A stretch of 64,000 nucleotides of DNA from Methylomarinum sp. Ch1-1 (GCF_030717995.2 NZ_CP157743.1:4304501-4368500), one strand, 5' to 3'. Positions 34,187 through 43,416 are shown, numbered from the stretch's first letter. Notes: generated by a model not told the origin, from the sequence alone. Program-made: numbers and translations.

Positions 34187-35488
34187 ATGTCCGAACAATC
34201 CGCCTCATTTTTATCGATCATCGCCTGGAAACAACGTCTGGTTTTCTGGTTTGGCGCCATCTTCGTCGGACTGCTGATCGTCGCGATGACGCTGCTCAGC
34301 GAATGGGCCGCCGAAACCTACCGCAGCCTGTCGCAACAGTTTTTCTGGTTTAATTTTGTCGTCGCTCCGCTGGGATTGAGTCTCACCGTCTGGCTGACTT
34401 ACCGTTTTTTCCCCGGCTCTGAACGCAGCGGCATCCCGCAAGTCAAATCCGCACTGGAAATCACCGGCGACCTATCCCAGCGCGCCGGTTTGCTGTCGTT
34501 GCGTATCGCCGTCGGTAAAATGCTGCTGCCGATCATGGGTCTGCTGTCGGGGGCTTCGGTCGGCTTCGGCGGACCGGCCACTCATGTCGGCGCGTCGTTT
34601 ATGGCCTCCTTGGGCAAGGCCGTCAAATTCCCGCCGCATTATATGGAGAAAGGCCTGATTCTGGCCGGCAGCGCCGCCGGTTTTGCCGCGATGTTCAGCG
34701 CCCCTCTGGCCGGCATCATCTTCGCCATCGAAGAAATGGGCCGCGCCCTGGAAGAAAAAGTCAGCAGCCTGGTGTTGACCGCAATCGTGTTTTCCGGGGT
34801 CACCGCCTATGCCTTGCTTAACAGCTATATCTTTTTCGCCGACAACTTCTTCGTCATGCCGTGGGACCGCAGCTGGCTCGCCGTGCCCTTATGCGGCATC
34901 GTCGGCGGCTTCATGGGCGGCCTGTTCAGCAAAATCATCATCAGCGGCGACAAGCTACTGAAACGAACCGGCTTATCGTTCGTCACGATCGCCTTCGTCT
35001 GCGGCGGCCTGATCGCGATCTTGGGTTTTTATTCGCATGGTGACTCTTTCGGCACCGGCTACCAACAAGCCAAATCGATCTTGGTCAATCGGAATGACAT
35101 GGATCCTTACTTCCCGCTCTATAAAATGCTGGCGACCTGCGCCACCTATTTCAGCGGCATTCCCGGCGGCATCTTCGTGCCATCGATCGCGACCGGCGCC
35201 GGCATCGGCGCCAATCTGGCCGACTGGATTCCCCTAGCTCCCGCATCGGTGATGATACTGTTGACCATCACCGCCTATTTTTCCGGCATGCTGCAGTCGC
35301 CATTGACTTCGTTTGTGATCGTGATGGAAATGACCTATAGCAACGAGATCCTGATCCCGTTAATGGCGTCCGCCTTTTTCGCCACCGGCACCTCGAAACT
35401 GATTAATCCACTGCCTTTGTACCGCGCCTTGAGCGACAACTACAAACGCGACGAGAACAAAAAAGTAGAACCGAAAGATGAAGATTAA
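34187..35488 (+). CDS. ClC-family chloride channel-like protein without the gating glutamate
   Basis: 433 residues with about ten membrane helices. ClC signatures: RSGIPQVK (selectivity motif 1, near 80), VGFGGPATHVGASF (motif 2, near 126), and PGGIFVPSIATGAG (motif 3, near 325). FAIEEMGRALEEK keeps the internal acidic residues. In motif 2 the canonical G-R/K-E-G-P reads G-F-G-G-P, so the external gating glutamate is replaced by glycine at about residue 128. That predicts uncoupled, channel-like chloride flux rather than proton exchange; this is inferred from the family. It has no CBS domains. Its 3' end overlaps the next gene by 11 bp. Confidence 0.85.
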   Translation: MSEQSASFLSIIAWKQRLVFWFGAIFVGLLIVAMTLLSEWAAETYRSLSQQFFWFNFVVAPLGLSLTVWLTYRFFPGSERSGIPQVKSALEITGDLSQRAGLLSLRIAVGKMLLPIMGLLSGASVGFGGPATHVGASFMASLGKAVKFPPHYMEKGLILAGSAAGFAAMFSAPLAGIIFAIEEMGRALEEKVSSLVLTAIVFSGVTAYALLNSYIFFADNFFVMPWDRSWLAVPLCGIVGGFMGGLFSKIIISGDKLLKRTGLSFVTIAFVCGGLIAILGFYSHGDSFGTGYQQAKSILVNRNDMDPYFPLYKMLATCATYFSGIPGGIFVPSIATGAGIGANLADWIPLAPASVMILLTITAYFSGMLQSPLTSFVIVMEMTYSNEILIPLMASAFFATGTSKLINPLPLYRALSDNYKRDENKKVEPKDED

Positions 35489-36032
35489 ACATGGCCTGAC
35501 CTTATTATTCATTGCCGCTCTGTCTATCGCCGCCGTCTGGCTTTGGCGGACCGAGACGATAAGACCGGCTCCCGCCGCCGCCTTTAAAACCATCGACAAT
35601 GAAGACATCAGCCTGGGTGCGTTAAAAGGCAAACCGGTCATCGTGACATTCTGGGCCACAGACTGTCCGGGCTGTATCGAGGAAATTCCGCACCTGATCG
35701 AGCTCTATCGCCAATATCATCGACGCGGCCTGGAAATCATCGCGGTATCGATGTATTACGACCCACCCAGTCATGTCGTCAACATGCGCACCGCCAAGCA
35801 ATTGCCTTATGACGTCGTCCTGGATTTACGGGCCGAACACAGCCAGGCCTTCGGCAACGTGATGCTGACGCCGACGACCTTCCTGATATCGCCGGAAGGC
35901 AATATCGTGATGCAGAAAATCGGCGTGTTCGATTTACAAGACATGAAGGCGAGAATCGAAGCCTTGTTGAACCTCGCTAAGCCCGCGCCGACAACAAGCA
36001 CAGCGGCAAACGGCGGCCATCCCGAGACCTAG
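35478..36032 (+). CDS. TlpA-like thioredoxin-fold protein
   Basis: 184 residues. One N-terminal membrane/signal helix (LTLLFIAALSIAAVWLW) exports the domain. The redox motif CPGC lies in VTFWATDCPGCIEEIPHLIE, followed by IIAVSMYYDPPSHVV and the cis-Pro loop LTPTTFLISPEGNIV. It is a periplasmic, membrane-tethered thiol oxidoreductase or thiol-reducing protein. It overlaps the ClC gene by 11 bp, suggesting co-expression. C-P-G-C is an uncommon variant of C-x-x-C. Confidence 0.85.
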   Translation: MKIKHGLTLLFIAALSIAAVWLWRTETIRPAPAAAFKTIDNEDISLGALKGKPVIVTFWATDCPGCIEEIPHLIELYRQYHRRGLEIIAVSMYYDPPSHVVNMRTAKQLPYDVVLDLRAEHSQAFGNVMLTPTTFLISPEGNIVMQKIGVFDLQDMKARIEALLNLAKPAPTTSTAANGGHPET

Positions 36033-36106
36033 CGCTGCGAGCGCGACGACAGACATTTCTTCGTGGCCGTTGGATGCGGCAACGGACACGAAGCGGATTT
36101 CCGTAA

Positions 36107-37535
36107 CACTTGACTGCAGCAATTCCCAATTTAAAACCTTACGTTTTCCTGGGTATTAGATTTTCACCATATAGCATGAACCGCATCAGATGCTGCCAAT
36201 TATCAAAAGGCATGAACTGAAGCAAGGTTCGGAATTGTTCGAAGAAAGTGCGCCTGGAGGGCGCCGCATGGCGGACGGCCCGGTAAGCCTCGTCCAACCA
36301 TTCAAGCGCGGTATGAGCGAGGAAAGCCAATAAGTTAAGGGTCGCCAAGAAGTTGGACAAATGCTGCTTGCCGTGGGCAAAGTTATGCTCGAAATGATAG
36401 CCGTGATTCTTGAGAACATTGTTGTTTTCGTTCTCTATTTTCCAGCGCGCGCGGCCTGCAGCGACCATGTCGATCACATTGTGTTCGTCGAGGGTGTGTG
36501 ATGTCGCCCAGGCATTACGGTAGACCACTTCTTGTTTGGCATTGAGGATCGTCACTTCGCACCAATTGACCATTAACGCATCGTCGCTGTTGCGGAGCGG
36601 GACTTGATTGAGGTAACGGTAGCGTTCGGTCAGGCGTTGTTTGCCGTTCCAACGGCTTTTTTCGAGCGTTTGGACCTCGCCGGTCCGGGTAAAATCGTCG
36701 AGCCATTCGTACAATAACGCATGGGAATCAGGCTTGCAGACGAACAGAAAATCCAGGTGCTGCGCACGCACGGCCTCACAAAACGGCTGGTGACAATACA
36801 AATCATCGCCCAGCACGGTGATGCCTCGAGGAGCGTAATGAGCACCCACGTGGTGAGCCAGCGCTTGGCCGCCGCCAATTCGCAGTCTTGTTTGTCGACG
36901 CCGTCTTGGACGCGAACAAATTCCGGCGGCAAAGGCACCACGCGGCTTTGCCCGGGGGCGACAATCACCGGTGTCACGACGGTGTGACGGTATAAGGTTT
37001 GGCCGTTTTTCAGCGTTTGTTGAGTACAGCACGGACAGGAAATCTTTTCCGAGCTGAAGGAATCGGTGCCGTCCATCGCCACCAACAAGGTGCCGCCAAC
37101 ACTCATGAACGGCTTCAGACAACCCTGCGTGTAAAGCTGGTCACCCACCTCGGCCAACACCGGATAGAGTGTTTCCGGTGCAATCGGATCCAGCAGGTTG
37201 CCGATTTGGCTGGTCGAAGGAATTTGATGGACACCAAAAATTGATTACGCATTATTTCGATTGTGAAGCTTTTGCATTCGCTGCTGATAGTCCAGAAAAG
37301 ACGGGCTTTGCGTAAAGAAGACCGAGAAGGCGCTCAGGGCGGCATCTTCCACCGCATATTTCCGATTGTTGCCGGGTTTGCGGTGGTCAGGCAGGTTTTC
37401 GAAGGTAGTGCGAATCTGGTTAATTATTTCCAAGTCCATTTGAATTGACCTATGGGATTATGGGGGGTGATTTACAGGTTTAAAATTGCCACTATTTTAC
37501 CAGGGTTTTAAATTGGGAATTGCTGCACTTGACTG
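36107..37535 (-). mobile_element. Defective insertion sequence, 36117–37525, with target duplication
   Basis: The terminal inverted repeats are CAGCAATTCCCAATTTAAAA at 36117 and the inverse ending at 37525. They are flanked by the direct repeat CACTTGACTG (36107–36116 and 37526–37535); 9 or 10 bp of it is target duplication, because the ends are partly palindromic. The element is 1409 bp and carries one transposase gene, broken by a stop and a frameshift. Its ends match those of the three MITE copies in this window, so it or an intact relative may have mobilised them. Confidence 0.88.
36139..37439 (-). pseudogene. DDE transposase, broken by a nonsense codon and a frameshift
   Basis: It starts MDLEIINQIRTTFENLPDHR and continues with YAVEDAALSAFSVFFTQSPS. 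A TAA at about 37245–37247 interrupts RNNA*SIFGVHQIPSTSQIG in the same frame (CAA to TAA would explain it). After VDKQDCELAAAKRWL the frame shifts near 36860. The rest reads ITVLGDDLYCHQPFCEAVRA, FLFVCKPDSHALLYEWLDDF, and ARWKIENENNNVLKNHGYHF, the last giving the catalytic Glu of an IS4-superfamily DDE fold. C-terminal end PRKT at 36139. I cannot assign the exact IS family. Confidence 0.8.
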
Positions 37536-37696
37536 GCCGTATTCCCTGCGAACTCCTATACTAGGAACCAATCACAGGTGACTTTGACTTAACCTCAGTT
37601 CGGGATAAAAGAATCGTATATTACAAAGGGTTAAGACAGTATCAGGTCGCTCGGGAAGGAGTGTGCTAGGAAAACAGCCTGCCATGAATTAACAAA

Positions 37697-37827
37697 CACA
37701 TACTGTAACCATTCAGCTTGATACCGAGAAAATATTTCTTTTACTATCAATTGCTTGCGTAAACGGCGTCTTCTGGAGCAAGTAACTGATAGTAAAAGCA
37801 TTTTCATACTGAATAGTTACCACATAC
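37697..37827. repeat. GTAAYTATTCAG-family repeat, short copy (37705–37820)
   Basis: The ends are GTAACCATTCAGCTTGATAC at 37705 and CATACTGAATAGTTAC ending at 37820. The inner arms TTTTACTATCA and TGATAGTAAAA also pair. It is flanked by CACATAC at 37697–37703 and 37821–37827. The second duplication is shared with the next repeat copy, which starts at 37828. The left arm recurs at 47803 almost unchanged. Confidence 0.7.
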
Positions 37828-37971
37828 GTAATTATTCAGCGTATTTTTATCAGAGGGAGTAGGCTATTGATTTATCGGGCTGTCTGCAACAGGACGTTGC
37901 AGTCAGAGCTTACATGGAAGTATTCACGCGTCCCGAGAAATCAATGGTCTACTCCCTAAACCCTGAAAGAT

Positions 37972-39552
37972 ACTGAATAGCTGAAGTTTCCTAAAAACGC
38001 CTCAAGCCACCATGCGTAACAACACCGCGACCAGCGAATTTTTCATGGGATTGGTGGGTTTATGGCAAAGCCTATCAAAATCTTCACTCAGTGAGGCTTC
38101 GGCGATGAGGCGCCGGACATCGGAAAAGGCGAAACTCGTCCGCCCCTTGACCTTGTGCCGACGTTGCGGATCCGCTTTGATGCGATCGGCGTACATCCAG
38201 GTGACCGTGGTGGCCATCATACAGAAATGCAGGTGGTTTATCACGGCCTGGGCATTCCGGCTCTGGCATTTTTGACTGCCAATGTCTTGCTTGAGTTCTT
38301 TAAAGCCGGACTCGATCTTCCAGCGAGCGCCATAATATTCGATGACCTGGGTGACCGACAAGTCGAGATCGGTCGTAAACAAGGCGACCCACTGGGTTTT
38401 ACGAAACACCCACACGACCTTGATGGGGCATTTTAAGGTCTTCAGCATGACGGTTTTCTCAACCGCCAGTACTTCGCGTACTTTGCCATACAGGTTAACC
38501 TGATAGGCAGCAGTTTGCTGCCGGAGCGCGTGCGCTCGGTCGGTCACGGTCCCCAGACGCTGGCCGTATTTACGGGGGCGTCCGCGTGTCTTGGCATCGG
38601 CGGACCGGGCGTCGGGGAGCGCATAGAGCACCTGGTTGCTGCGCAATCGGGATAACAGGTGAAAACGTTCGCCTACCGTTTGGCGCACCGGCTTCCATAA
38701 CCCCTGATTCCCAAACCAGCTGTCGGTGACCGCCAGCATTGGTGTCGAAGCAAAGTGACCGGCGACGGCGATTAGCAATTCCGCCGCTTGCGTGAGTTTG
38801 CTTTGAAACGGCGCGACTTGGCCTTTGATTTTGGCGGTTTCCTTTTGTTCGGCGATCATGTGACGGGGTAAGTAAAACGAAAGCCCAAAACAAACAGGCC
38901 CAACGACCTTTGACCTGCTTCAGTAAGCCGATCGACACCACATTTTGCGCCCAGGGGTAACGGCTTTGATTCGCTTTGGCGGCATGATCGAAAATCGACG
39001 CGCAGCCGAAAATGTGTTGACCCACTTTGAGGTTGATAAAATCGTCCAAGCCAATCAATAAGCGGCCATCGGTCGTGGGGGACGGAATCAATCCCCACAG
39101 CGTCGTCCAAAGCCTTTCCCAGGGCAGTGTCGACGAAGCCATGAAGGTATAGAACCGCTTTTGCTTAATCTCGATCCCGAACAAAGTCTCCAAGGCCCGC
39201 CATAAATTAGACGACATCGATGAGGTAAACGGAACAATCACGGCGAGCAGCGTGTAGACAAACAAAGAAGCTCGCTCCCGTCCCAGATCAGTCTCGGAAA
39301 AATGGGCTTGGAGAGGGCGGAGAAGATCGCGTAAAATGAACATGAATGAGGCCCTTTTGTTTGTGTAATCAATGATTTAGAAACCAATATTATACTACAA
39401 AAGGCGACCTCATTCACCCATAAGCTATTGTTTTTAATGAGATTCGGCATAGCCTAACAATCAATATTAGAGCCAGCTAATGTTTAAGCTGAATATTAGC
39501 ATTATCTGATATTCCTTGCCCTCAAAAAATTGGGAAACTTCAGACTGAATAG
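37972..39552 (-). mobile_element. Insertion sequence 37981–39543 nested in a repeat
   Basis: The inverted ends are CTGAAGTTTCC at 37981 and GGAAACTTCAG ending at 39543. A perfect 9-bp target duplication ACTGAATAG lies at 37972–37980 and 39544–39552; these bases are the right end of the host repeat. The element is 1563 bp with one transposase gene, which carries a frameshift. The perfect duplication implies a fairly recent insertion. Confidence 0.9.
38002..39343 (-). pseudogene. IS4-superfamily (IS701-like) transposase, single frameshift
   Basis: The first part starts MFILRDLLRPLQAHFSETDL and includes DGRLLIGLDDFINLKVG (first Asp). Near 38870 the frame changes at a short T-run. The second part reads MIAEQKETAKIKGQVAPFQ, PMLAVTDSWFGNQGLWKPV (second Asp), VIEYYGARWKIESGFKELKQ (Glu motif Y-x-x-R-W-x-I-E) and ends at 38002. 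All three catalytic residues are present, so one base change separates it from an intact gene of about 445 codons. Sequencing error or programmed shifting cannot be excluded. The exact family is tentative. Confidence 0.82.
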
Positions 39553-39609
39553 TTGCCACATACTTTATTCAAAATCTGTCATCACCATGCTGCGAGGATC
39601 ACCGAATCG

Positions 39610-41007
39610 ATGAACAAGGCACTGGCGGAACTTAAATCGAATCTGCATTCCGGGCTGAAATTAATGCTCTGGAGAAGCTGCCGATTGCAGGATTTCCATA
39701 TCAACATCGATCAGGCCGTTTTATTGCTGATTCTGGCGCTGCTCGTGAATATCCTCGGTGATTACCTGACGAACTTGCCGGCCCCATATTTCAGCGTCTT
39801 CGGTTTCGCCGGCTTCGGATTCAGCCTGACCTGCCTGCTGTTCGCTTGCTATCTGATCGGCAAGATCATCGATCGGCGCGACGCACTGTTGAGCTTGCTG
39901 GTGCTGCTATACAGCTCGATGCCTCTGCTCTATCTGACATCTACGACGCTATGGCTGCTGCAACGCTATAGCGAAGTCAACTTTAGCGTCTATGCGGTAA
40001 CGCTGTTGTATTATGCGTTGCTGGCCGCGCTATTAAGCCGCCCAGTCCAATTGGTAGCCCGGCCGCTGAAACGTTACGCCTGGCTGGGAATCGTGCTTTT
40101 TGCGCTGCTGTGGATCGCTCCCGCCTATTATTTCGACCGTTACGATTTTTGGTATCAGGAAGAAAGAGACAATGAAGAAGACCCCTACGCCGAATATCGC
40201 GCCTTAAACGCCGAACAAATCCTGTTTAATCAAGCGAGAATTTTGTCTAACCACCTAGGCGCCTTGCAGCCGGGCCGGAAAGGTCGCATCGATGTATTTT
40301 CTGTCAACTTCGCCGGCTATGCCTATCAAGACGTCTTCAAGAAAGAGGTGGAATACACCCAGGACCTGTTGGACCGGCGTTTTGGCGCCCGGGGTCATTC
40401 TATACGCCTGATCAATCACCTGAAAACCTATCAAAGCGTTCCGCTGGCCAGCGCCACCAATCTGGCGGCCAGCTTAAACCATATCGGCAGGCTCATGAAC
40501 CGCGATGAAGACGTCCTGATCCTCTATCTAAGCAGTCACGGCTCCGAAGACCATCAATTGGCGGTCGACTTTTGGCCCTTGCCGCTGAACGATATTAATC
40601 CTGAGATGCTGAAAACGATGCTGGACGACGCGGGGATACGCTGGCGGATCATCGTCATCTCCGCCTGTTATTCCGGCGGCTTCATCGCGCCGTTACAGAC
40701 GGATCATACGCTGATCGCCACCGCCGCTGCCTCCGAACGAACCTCATTCGGCTGCAGTCATGAAAACGATTTCACCTATTTCGGCGAAGCGCTAGTCAAG
40801 GATCAACTGAGATATCAGTTTTCGTTCGTCAAGGCCTTTCAGCTGGCGGCCGAGAACATAGCAAAACGGGAAATGGCCGAACAGCTGACGCCCTCCCAGC
40901 CCCAATTATTCATCGGTGCACAGATGCAGAAAAAAATTACCGAATTAACCTCCTCCATCACCGCCGACTTTTGCCGGGACTCGAACGACGGCGTCGAACC
41001 CTGCTGA
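39610..41007 (+). CDS. Membrane-anchored C13 family (caspase-like) cysteine peptidase
   Basis: 465 residues from ATG 39610; an upstream start at 39553 lies in the mobile repeat. The N-terminal half (to about 195) has five or six membrane helices, for example AVLLLILALLVNILGDYL, FGFSLTCLLFACYLIG and LGIVLFALLWIAPAYY. The C-terminal half is a legumain-type C13 domain with IDVFSVNFAGYAYQDVFKKE, the catalytic His in VLILYLSSHGSEDHQLAV, and Cys in RIIVISACYSGGFIAPL. Related bacterial proteins have unknown substrates. The catalytic domain probably faces the periplasm or cytosol near the membrane; topology is not settled. Confidence 0.8.
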   Translation: MNKALAELKSNLHSGLKLMLWRSCRLQDFHINIDQAVLLLILALLVNILGDYLTNLPAPYFSVFGFAGFGFSLTCLLFACYLIGKIIDRRDALLSLLVLLYSSMPLLYLTSTTLWLLQRYSEVNFSVYAVTLLYYALLAALLSRPVQLVARPLKRYAWLGIVLFALLWIAPAYYFDRYDFWYQEERDNEEDPYAEYRALNAEQILFNQARILSNHLGALQPGRKGRIDVFSVNFAGYAYQDVFKKEVEYTQDLLDRRFGARGHSIRLINHLKTYQSVPLASATNLAASLNHIGRLMNRDEDVLILYLSSHGSEDHQLAVDFWPLPLNDINPEMLKTMLDDAGIRWRIIVISACYSGGFIAPLQTDHTLIATAAASERTSFGCSHENDFTYFGEALVKDQLRYQFSFVKAFQLAAENIAKREMAEQLTPSQPQLFIGAQMQKKITELTSSITADFCRDSNDGVEPC

Positions 41008-41081
41008 GCTCAGCCGTGATAGAATGCTCCTTTGCGGACATTTTCAGATGACCGCGTTCCGTCAACAGATTAGGAAAAAAC

Positions 41082-41507
41082 ATGCTCTGGTTAAAAGCAA
41101 TGCATTTGATTTTCATGGTGACCTGGTTCGCCGGTCTGTTCTATCTGCCGCGATTGTTCGTCTATCACGCCATGAGCGAGGACCAGATAAGCCATGAGCG
41201 CTTCAAGGTCATGGAGCGCAAGCTTTATTACGGCATTATGACCCCGGGTATGATCCTGACCCTGCTATTCGGCATCTGGATGTTGGTCGATTATGCCTGG
41301 GCGTTATACGGCAGTTCCGGATGGCTGCACGCAAAGCTGACCTTGTTGCTGTTGTTGGTGATTTACCATATTTTTTGTGGAAAATGGCTGTCGGATTTCA
41401 AACATGACCGTAACCGACGTTCCCATGTTTATTTCCGTTGGGTCAATGAGATACCGGTGCTGTTCCTGATCGGCATCGTCATTTTGGCGACAGTGAAACC
41501 GTTTTAA
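41082..41507 (+). CDS. hemJ: Protoporphyrinogen IX oxidase HemJ
   Basis: 141 residues with four membrane helices. MLWLKAMHLIFMVTWFAGLF has the conserved His near residue 8; YYGIMTPGMILTLLFGIWML, WLHAKLTLLLLLVIYHI and RWVNEIPVLFLIGIVIL follow. HemJ oxidises protoporphyrinogen IX to protoporphyrin IX in heme synthesis and replaces HemG/HemY in many bacteria. It is two bases from the sulfurtransferase gene, so the two are likely co-transcribed. Confidence 0.9.
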   Translation: MLWLKAMHLIFMVTWFAGLFYLPRLFVYHAMSEDQISHERFKVMERKLYYGIMTPGMILTLLFGIWMLVDYAWALYGSSGWLHAKLTLLLLLVIYHIFCGKWLSDFKHDRNRRSHVYFRWVNEIPVLFLIGIVILATVKPF

Positions 41508-41509
41508 CG

Positions 41510-42355
41510 ATGTCTGAATCGGCCTTGGTCAGCTGCGAATGGCTGCGGACAAACCTGCATGCCGAATCGCGAGTCATCCTGGACGCGACCTTCTTTCTGC
41601 CCAGACAGCGGCGCGATGCGCTAGCCGAATATCGACTGGCCCATATTCCCGGCGCATCGTTTTTCGATATCGATAAGATCGCCGACCTGGACAATCCCTT
41701 GCCGCATAGCCTGCCGAGCGCCGAACGGTTCGCCGAGGCCGTTGGACAGCTGGGAATCGGCAATGACAGCGACGTCATCATTTACGACAACAATCGTTTT
41801 TTCGCCGCCGCCCGGGCCTGGTGGATGTTCCGTCTATTCGGACACGCGCGGGTCAAGGTCGTCGACGGCGGCTTGGTCCGCTGGAAGCAATTATCTTTTC
41901 CGCTGGACAGCGCCATGCCGGCGCCGAAAAACAAACACTTTAGCGCGCATTATCGCCCCGAGCTGGTCTGCGATCTGCCCCGGATGAAGCGCATCCAGCA
42001 AACGGCCGGACGGCAAATCATCGATGCCCGCTCGCCGGACAGTTTTCTGGGACGCCGGTCATTGTCCGACCCTAAGCTTCAGCCCGGTCATCTACCCGGC
42101 AGTCTCAATATCCCCTATGCCAAGCTAACGGATGACGATCAGCAAACCTTACTGCCGAACCGGCAATTGCAGGCGTTGTTTGCCGATGCCGGCGTCGAGC
42201 TAGCCAAACCGGTCGTCACCAGTTGCGGCTCGGGCGTTTCCGCGGCGGTGCTGGCATTGGCTTTATATCAAATTGGCGTCGCCGAAGTCCCGGTTTATGA
42301 CGGCTCCTGGGCGGAATGGGGACGGCAAAGCGACACCCCGAAACAAAAGGCCTAA
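41510..42355 (+). CDS. sseA: 3-mercaptopyruvate (or thiosulfate) sulfurtransferase
   Basis: 281 residues in two rhodanese domains. The N-terminal one has VILDATFFLP and AHIPGASFFDIDKIADLD. The catalytic C-terminal one has IIDARSPDSFLG and the active-site loop VTSCGSGVSAAVLAL. The C-G-S-G-V-S/T-A loop favours 3-mercaptopyruvate over thiosulfate. It transfers sulfur to cyanide or thiols. It follows hemJ directly, and the next gene starts within a few bases of its end. Confidence 0.88.
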   Translation: MSESALVSCEWLRTNLHAESRVILDATFFLPRQRRDALAEYRLAHIPGASFFDIDKIADLDNPLPHSLPSAERFAEAVGQLGIGNDSDVIIYDNNRFFAAARAWWMFRLFGHARVKVVDGGLVRWKQLSFPLDSAMPAPKNKHFSAHYRPELVCDLPRMKRIQQTAGRQIIDARSPDSFLGRRSLSDPKLQPGHLPGSLNIPYAKLTDDDQQTLLPNRQLQALFADAGVELAKPVVTSCGSGVSAAVLALALYQIGVAEVPVYDGSWAEWGRQSDTPKQKA

Positions 42356-42360
42356 AGGTC

Positions 42361-43206
42361 ATGGCGACGTTATTGCCGCTCCTTATCACAAATTTATTGC
42401 TGGGATTCGGTTTATTAAGCCCCGCCCATGGCGCCGAAAACCCTTTCTTGAGCGCCGGCGCCCCGGTCGCAGATGGCAAACTGGGCGCATTCAAGCAAAA
42501 CGCCGGCGGGGACTGTTTCTTTCTCGCCAGCCTGTTGGCCATTGCCCAGGATTCTAAGGGCCAAGCACTGATAGAATCGGCGTTCCGCGGCAATCCACAG
42601 CAACGACGCTGGCGTATCGTTTTTCCCAATCTCCCCGAACGAGCCGCCGAGGTGAGCGAACAAGAACAACGCTCATACCGCCTGCTCGGCTCGGATAGTC
42701 ATCGTTATTCCGCGCCGGTTTGGGGCGATCCCGATGTCGCGAGCCTGGAAATCGCCGCCGATAAGATCTGGAAAAAAACGATCAAGGCGGAAGGTCTTTG
42801 GGACGATGTGCCGATGAATGCCTTGTTCATGTTTTCAGGCGCTGAACAGATGCTGATCTGGAAGCGCGGCAAGGCGGCTGTCGAAAACATCGACGATATC
42901 GATAAATACCGCCGCCTGCCGGCGGGCCTGGTGAAAGAAATTCAGCCTAGCAGCCCGGCGAATGCCGAGATGATCCTGAAAAACATTATCGCTGGCGACA
43001 GGGACGGCATCAGCATGGTGCTGATCGATTATATCCGTTATCACGCCTCGGCCATTGTCGACTTGGATTTCGACTCCCGAACCTACCGCATCATTGATCC
43101 GCATAGCAGCGTTCCGGCGACATACGATTTAAACGGGCTATTAGACAGCCTGATCAACGGTCAGTACGCGGTGAATTATGTTGAGATCAGGCCTACAGTC
43201 CCATAG
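42361..43206 (+). CDS. Secreted calpain-like (papain-fold) protein
   Basis: 281 residues from ATG 42361, with a signal peptide (MATLLPLLITNLLLGFGLLS, cleaved near PAHG-A). The mature start has FKQNAGGDCFFLASLLAIAQ, the calpain-type Q-x-x-x-G-D-C-x-F-L motif with Cys near 52. A His follows in YIRYHASAIVDLDFD and RIIDPHSSVPATY could give the third residue. The overall order Gln–Cys–His–Asx fits the calpain/papain fold. Calpain-like domains are rare in bacteria and usually cytosolic; a secreted single-domain version is unusual. The substrate is unknown. It lies 5 bp after the sulfurtransferase; a MITE begins soon after its stop. Confidence 0.72.
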   Translation: MATLLPLLITNLLLGFGLLSPAHGAENPFLSAGAPVADGKLGAFKQNAGGDCFFLASLLAIAQDSKGQALIESAFRGNPQQRRWRIVFPNLPERAAEVSEQEQRSYRLLGSDSHRYSAPVWGDPDVASLEIAADKIWKKTIKAEGLWDDVPMNALFMFSGAEQMLIWKRGKAAVENIDDIDKYRRLPAGLVKEIQPSSPANAEMILKNIIAGDRDGISMVLIDYIRYHASAIVDLDFDSRTYRIIDPHSSVPATYDLNGLLDSLINGQYAVNYVEIRPTVP

Positions 43207-43229
43207 CTTATTTTCCTGGATTACGCTGC

Positions 43230-43416
43230 GCACCATCCCAGCAATTCCCAGTTTGAGTATTTATGCGGGGTTTAGGGCATGGGGTGTGTCTGTCGAGGAG
43301 CGCCGTAAACCCATCCCTGGGGGCTTGACGGCAGCATCCTTGCTGTCGACATCCTCGCCAAACACACCCCATGTCCTTTTTGAACGCCAAACTGATGGAA
43401 ATTGCTGGCACCATCC
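43230..43416. repeat. MITE copy 2 (43239–43407) with 9-bp target duplication
   Basis: The element starts CAGCAATTCCCAGTTTGAG and ends GGAAATTGCTG. It is flanked by GCACCATCC at 43230–43238 and 43408–43416. At 169 bp it is the uninterrupted form: it reads GAGCGCCGTAAACCCATCC where copy 1 contains the 67-bp palindrome. It lies between convergent genes. Confidence 0.88.

Larger units (their letters stand above)
37828..39563. repeat. GTAAYTATTCAG-family repeat, interrupted by an IS
   Basis: The left part is 37828–37980 and the right end 39544–39556; a complete IS (37981–39543) has inserted between them. The left end is GTAATTATTCAGCG and the right end CTGAATAGTTGC. Flanking duplication: CACATAC at 37821–37827 and 39557–39563. 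Its body (GGGAGTAGGCTATTGATTTA, then TCGGGCTGTCTGCAACAGGA) matches the copy at 46828–47105. Confidence 0.75.
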
